Below, one piece after another: positions 5,406 through 8,122 of a DNA stretch of 8,122 nucleotides. This DNA is from UBA6164 sp963979005. GTDB taxonomy: Bacteria; Patescibacteriota; Gracilibacteria; BD1-5; UBA6164. The notes under the pieces are model-generated. The model was not told the DNA's origin and searched no databases. It saw only the letters and a list, made by a program, of their open reading frames with translations. The stretch is from the NCBI GenBank assembly GCA_963979005.1, contig CAXBVF010000053.1, forward strand, positions 1-8,122, given 5' to 3'. The translations under genes were made by a program, and so were the position numbers. Position 1 is the stretch's first letter. Each line of letters begins with the position of its first letter.

Positions 5406-5759
5406 ATGTTAAGTGATTTATCATATTTACAGGAGCTATTATATAGAAGTACATCATTTAATTCAAGTGAAAGAGCTTCAATATTACTATATGTCAAAAA
5501 TAATAAATGAGAATTAGCAAAAGTAATAAAAATTTTAGAAAATGAGCAGTTGGGGCTGGGTTATATCAAGCATGATTATAAAAAACATATAACTATGATA
5601 TGACAAACTTTTCATAATGATATTAAGCAAGAAATTAATAATAAAAGAGTAAAAAATATAAATATATACAAGAAAAAAATTAGAAATATGAGATTTGTAG
5701 AATCTAGGGAAAATATTGTTAGTCTTAAAAAAATGAATAGTTTAATAGAAAACTTATAA
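5406..5759 (+). CDS. Small basic protein of unknown function, 117 residues
   Basis: The frame runs from ATG 5406 to TAA 5757 through two TGA codons read as Gly (KNNKGEL and MIGQTF). I do not recognise it. The product looks all-helical and soluble, with no signal peptide. The C-terminal half is strongly basic (NNKRVKNINIYKKKIRNMR). Its N-terminus (LSYLQELLYRSTSFNSSERA) could form an amphipathic helix. The next gene starts two bases after its stop, so the two are very likely co-transcribed and may act together. No Shine-Dalgarno precedes the ATG. An in-frame upstream start is not apparent. The gene is accepted because it is uninterrupted under code 25 and tightly coupled to the next gene. Confidence 0.72.
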
Positions 5760-5761
5760 AA

Positions 5762-6838
5762 ATGGAAAAAATAAAAAAACATATAGTTCATGAAAATGAA
5801 AAAAAATATAAAAAATTATTATCTCTTCCAAAAAAGAGAATATCAAAACCAGTATTATCAAAAAATAGAAAAAGATTAGGTTTGCAAAATAGAAAAACTC
5901 TGGGGATGTTGGTTAAAAATATAGATAATACTAGAACAAATATGTCTGATGTAATTAAATTATCCGAAGATTTTACTAGTCAGATTTTTGTTAATTCATA
6001 TAAAGAGAATACTTTTAGTTTAAACAAAGTGTCAATTTCTACATTTAATGATAATTGAGTAACGATAGATTGAGAAAAGTTCTGAGAAGATACCTGAAAG
6101 ACATTTTGATTTACATGAAGAACAAATTTTTCAAAATGAATGGATAAATATGACCTAGATATTGATTATAATCATTATACTACATGAGAACAGTTTGTTT
6201 ATGATAATAATTGAGTTAGACAATGGGCTGAAACCAATTTTGATAATGCATCGAGAATAGATCAACTAGATCTATGACTAAAAAAAGAAGTTTATTCAGA
6301 TCAAGATATTGATTGAAACTGAACTAAAATTAAGCTTTGATGATGAATTCAGGCACTATGAAATTATTGATGACAAAGAATTCAAAAAGAATGGCATAAA
6401 ACAACAGATGTTTATGAACATGTAGCAGCTTATGAAGATGTAAGTTGAATAACAGCTGATCTGAGATGATCTATAGATTCAAATAAATTTGTAGTATGAA
6501 ATAATAATTCTGGTTGAGTTTATGTTAATGCTTGATTGAATGCAAAACTTGCTTTAGATAATAAGTATTGAGAATCAAATATATGATGAAAAATATGAAT
6601 TTGATCTAAATTTGCATGAATGAATATTGAAACAGGTTATACAAGAGAAAAAATATATTGACCTACTGGATCTTCTACTATTCAATGATCTCTATTAGAT
6701 AATACTAATAAATCATGAAGATATGTAGAAATATGAGCTAAAATACCATTTCTTGAACAAACAAGTTTAAAATATAGATACGAAGACAATAAAAATTGAA
6801 ATGATTATATGACGATTTGAGTAGAATATAAATTCTAA
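5762..6838 (+). CDS. Predicted beta-barrel protein, possibly LpxR (DUF2219)-like
   Basis: This 358-residue product appears only when about 35 TGA codons are read as Gly; the first is codon 99. Residues 1-60 are basic and polar (MEKIKKHIVHENEKKYKKLL...), with no signal peptide. From about residue 87 it shows repeated alternating polar/hydrophobic strands with Gly and aromatic residues. It ends in GVEYKF, resembling the C-terminal beta-signal of outer-membrane barrels. The last 40 residues (YVEIGAKIPFLEQTSLKYRY and beyond) look like two closing strands. FNDN (95-98) followed by DGEKFGEDTGKTFGF, and the later G193 to H212 segment with GG, IQ and H, loosely recall the NDN and QxxxH regions of the LpxR lipid A deacylase family; this is a tentative memory-based match. 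The gene is the second of a two-gene unit and ends before a terminator. Barrel fold is likely; function is uncertain. Confidence 0.75.
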
Positions 6839-6852
6839 TTTGAAAAAAAACT

Positions 6853-6898
6853 AAAAAGACTTAAAATATTATTAATTAATGTTTAAGTCTTTTTTTTA
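6853..6898 (+). terminator. Terminator after the barrel gene
   Basis: A 13-bp perfect stem, AAAAAGACTTAAA (6853-6865) with TTTAAGTCTTTTT (6882-6894), has a 16-nt AT-rich loop and a T run to 6897. It ends three bases before the next ATG. Confidence 0.82.
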
Positions 6899-6900
6899 TT

Positions 6901-7017
6901 ATGACAAAAGAACAAAAGCCATTATTTACGAAGTCGAGGATATTATTTTTGATTGTTGTATTTATAGTTATGTCTATTCCACTCCTTTATAAGCAATTAG
7001 ATTTTTTATTAAAATAG
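6901..7017 (+). CDS. Small single-TM membrane protein, 38 residues
   Basis: The ORF starts MTKEQKPLFTKSRI and ends YKQLDFLLK with TAG, the only TAG stop in this window. Residues about 14-31 form one hydrophobic helix preceded by a basic stretch, so the N-terminus is predicted in the cytoplasm. There are no Gly residues, so recoding gives no test. It lies three bases upstream of the SanA-like gene and three bases after the T run of a terminator, leaving no room for a leader. It could be a real small membrane protein co-transcribed with the next gene, or a chance ORF in an AT-rich gap. The clear membrane-protein pattern and close coupling favour a gene. Confidence 0.5.
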   Translation: MTKEQKPLFTKSRILFLIVVFIVMSIPLLYKQLDFLLK

Positions 7018-7020
7018 TTT

Positions 7021-7698
7021 ATGAAAAAAATTTTAATATATTCCGCTCTATCACTCTTATTAATTGTCGTATTTGTTACTTCAGTTAATTATTATGTACT
7101 TAGTTTTTCAAAAATAAATTATTATTATGATTTAGACTGATTAGAAAAGAAGTATGTCGGACTTGTTTTTTGAGCCTCAGTTATTTGAAAAGATACTCCA
7201 TCAGATATATTAAAAGATAGATTAAAGGTTGCTTATAATGCTTATGTTTCTTGAAAAATAGAAAAAATTATAGTTTCTTGAGATAACTCAGTTAAGAATT
7301 ATAATGAACCTGTTGCTATGCAAAAATTCTTAATAGATATGTGAGTAGATGTTGATGATATTTACTTAGACTATGCAGGTTTTGATACTTATGATTCTAT
7401 ATATAGAGCTAGGGAAATATTTTGAGTATGAGAACTAGTTTTATTCACTCAAGATTTTCATCTGAAAAGAGCAATGTATATTTCCCAAAAATTATGAATA
7501 GAAACATATTGAGTAGAAACAAATTTGCAGAAATATGTAAATGAGGATTATAACAATAGGAGAGAAGTGTTTGCAAGAATAAAGGCATTTTTAGAAGTAG
7601 ATATTTATGAGGCAAAACCAAAATATTTGTGAGAAAAAATAGAAATAATAAGTGATGAAAAAATTGAGGAGGCAAAAAATAAAATAATTAATAATTAA
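7021..7698 (+). CDS. SanA/DUF218 family membrane-anchored protein
   Basis: The 225-residue product has one N-terminal membrane helix (about 4-24, LIYSALSLLLIVVFVTSVNY) and then a DUF218 domain. Family features in order are VFGASV (49-54), DRLKVAYNAY (66-75), KIIVSGDN (82-89), NEPVAM (95-100), LDYAGFDTYDSIYRA (116-130) and TQDFHLKRAMY (143-153). The order and the FHL-RA segment match the SanA/YdcF family, whose members act at the cell envelope. SanA in enterobacteria affects vancomycin resistance at high temperature; the biochemical activity is not settled. The catalytic role of the conserved residues here is not asserted. Eleven of 13 glycines are TGA. The orientation (cytoplasmic N-terminus, domain outside) is inferred from the basic MKK start. 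The neighbouring 38-residue membrane ORF and rnhA are on the same strand with short gaps. Confidence 0.88.
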
Positions 7699-7704
7699 AA
7701 ATAA

Positions 7705-8122
7705 ATGAAATTACCTGTTGTAGATATATTTTCAGATTGATGAGCTAGACCAAATCCATGAGCAGGGTGATATTGAGTTATACTATCATGTAAATGAGTA
7801 AAAAAAGAGTTTAATAAATGATATAAGTTGACAACTAATAATAGAATGGAATTAACTTGAGTAATTATTGGATTAGAAAAATTAAAGAAAAAATCATTAG
7901 TTAATATTTATACAGATTCTCAATATACGATTAATTGAATTGAAAAATGATGGGCTAAAGTTTGGAAAGCAAATAATTGGATGAAATCAAACAAAACAAA
8001 GGCAACAAATGCTGATTTATGGGAAAAATTGTTAGTATTAGTTGAAAAACATGATGTAACTTTTCATTGGGTAAAATGACATAATTGACACGAAGAAAAT
8101 GAAAGATGTGATGAATTAGCTA
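7705..8122 (+). CDS. rnhA: Ribonuclease HI (3' end cut by window edge)
   Basis: RNase HI removes RNA from RNA-DNA hybrids, such as Okazaki primers and R-loops. The visible 139 residues carry the full catalytic set: D11 (FSDGGARPNPG), E49 (NNRMELTG), D71 (IYTDSQY) and D136 (ENERCDEL), with the conserved His126 in KGHNGH. The basic protrusion is present (KGWAKVWKANNWMKSNK, 81-97), as in E. coli-type enzymes. About 10-20 residues are probably missing at the C-terminus. Twelve of 14 glycines are TGA, including both in DGG. The ATG at 7705 is six bases after the SanA-like stop, with no Shine-Dalgarno, so co-transcription is likely. Confidence 0.96.

Noticed and set aside
7445..7675. Minus-strand ORF of 76 codons
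   Set aside because: It is antisense to the SanA-like gene and has no supporting motif; its hydrophobic look comes from AT-rich codons read backwards.
1..8122. Apparent pseudogenes from many in-frame TGA codons
   Set aside because: TGA falls on conserved glycines in several families, so these are intact genes under code 25.
1..8122. CRISPR array or insertion sequence
   Set aside because: No regularly spaced repeats and no transposase or integrase motifs were seen on either strand.

Overview
The window comes from a bacterium that reads TGA as glycine (genetic code 25), which points to the candidate phyla Absconditabacteria (SR1) or Gracilibacteria. The P-type ATPase hinge motif GDGINDAP, the MiaA motifs GPTASGKT and GGTGLY, the RNase H active sites and the L10 EG motif all appear only if in-frame TGA is Gly. 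Stops used are TAA and, once, TAG. The DNA is AT-rich, and several real genes look broken under the standard code.

Layout. Positions 1-609 hold the C-terminal third of a Cu(I)-type P1B ATPase, closed by a terminator. A 344-residue protein of unknown function follows (727-1761) with its own promoter and terminator. Next is a short intergenic stretch carrying a 25-bp copy of the 3' end of tRNA-Gln, then tRNA-Gln itself on the minus strand. Positions 2057-4279 form a minus-strand translation block. Read in transcription order it is promoter, tRNA-Thr, tRNA-Tyr, tRNA-Leu, rpmE (L31), terminator, promoter, L10 leader with attenuator, rplJ (L10), rplL (L7/L12), terminator, tRNA-Gln.

From 4363 the plus strand carries miaA, then two adjacent genes (5406-6838). 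The first is a small basic protein. The second is a Gly-rich protein that looks like a transmembrane beta-barrel. After a terminator come a 38-residue single-TM ORF, a membrane-anchored SanA/DUF218-type protein, and the start of RNase HI, which runs off the window end.

The minus-strand block and miaA are all translation functions: stalk proteins, L31, four tRNAs and a tRNA modifier. TGA use for glycine is uneven. It is absent from the 12 Gly codons of rplL and rare in rplJ (2 of 14) and rpmE (1 of 5). It dominates in the ATPase fragment (all 14), miaA (about 18 of 25), the barrel protein (about 35 of 40) and rnhA (12 of 14).

The least expected item is the barrel-like protein, since these lineages are generally described as lacking an outer membrane.
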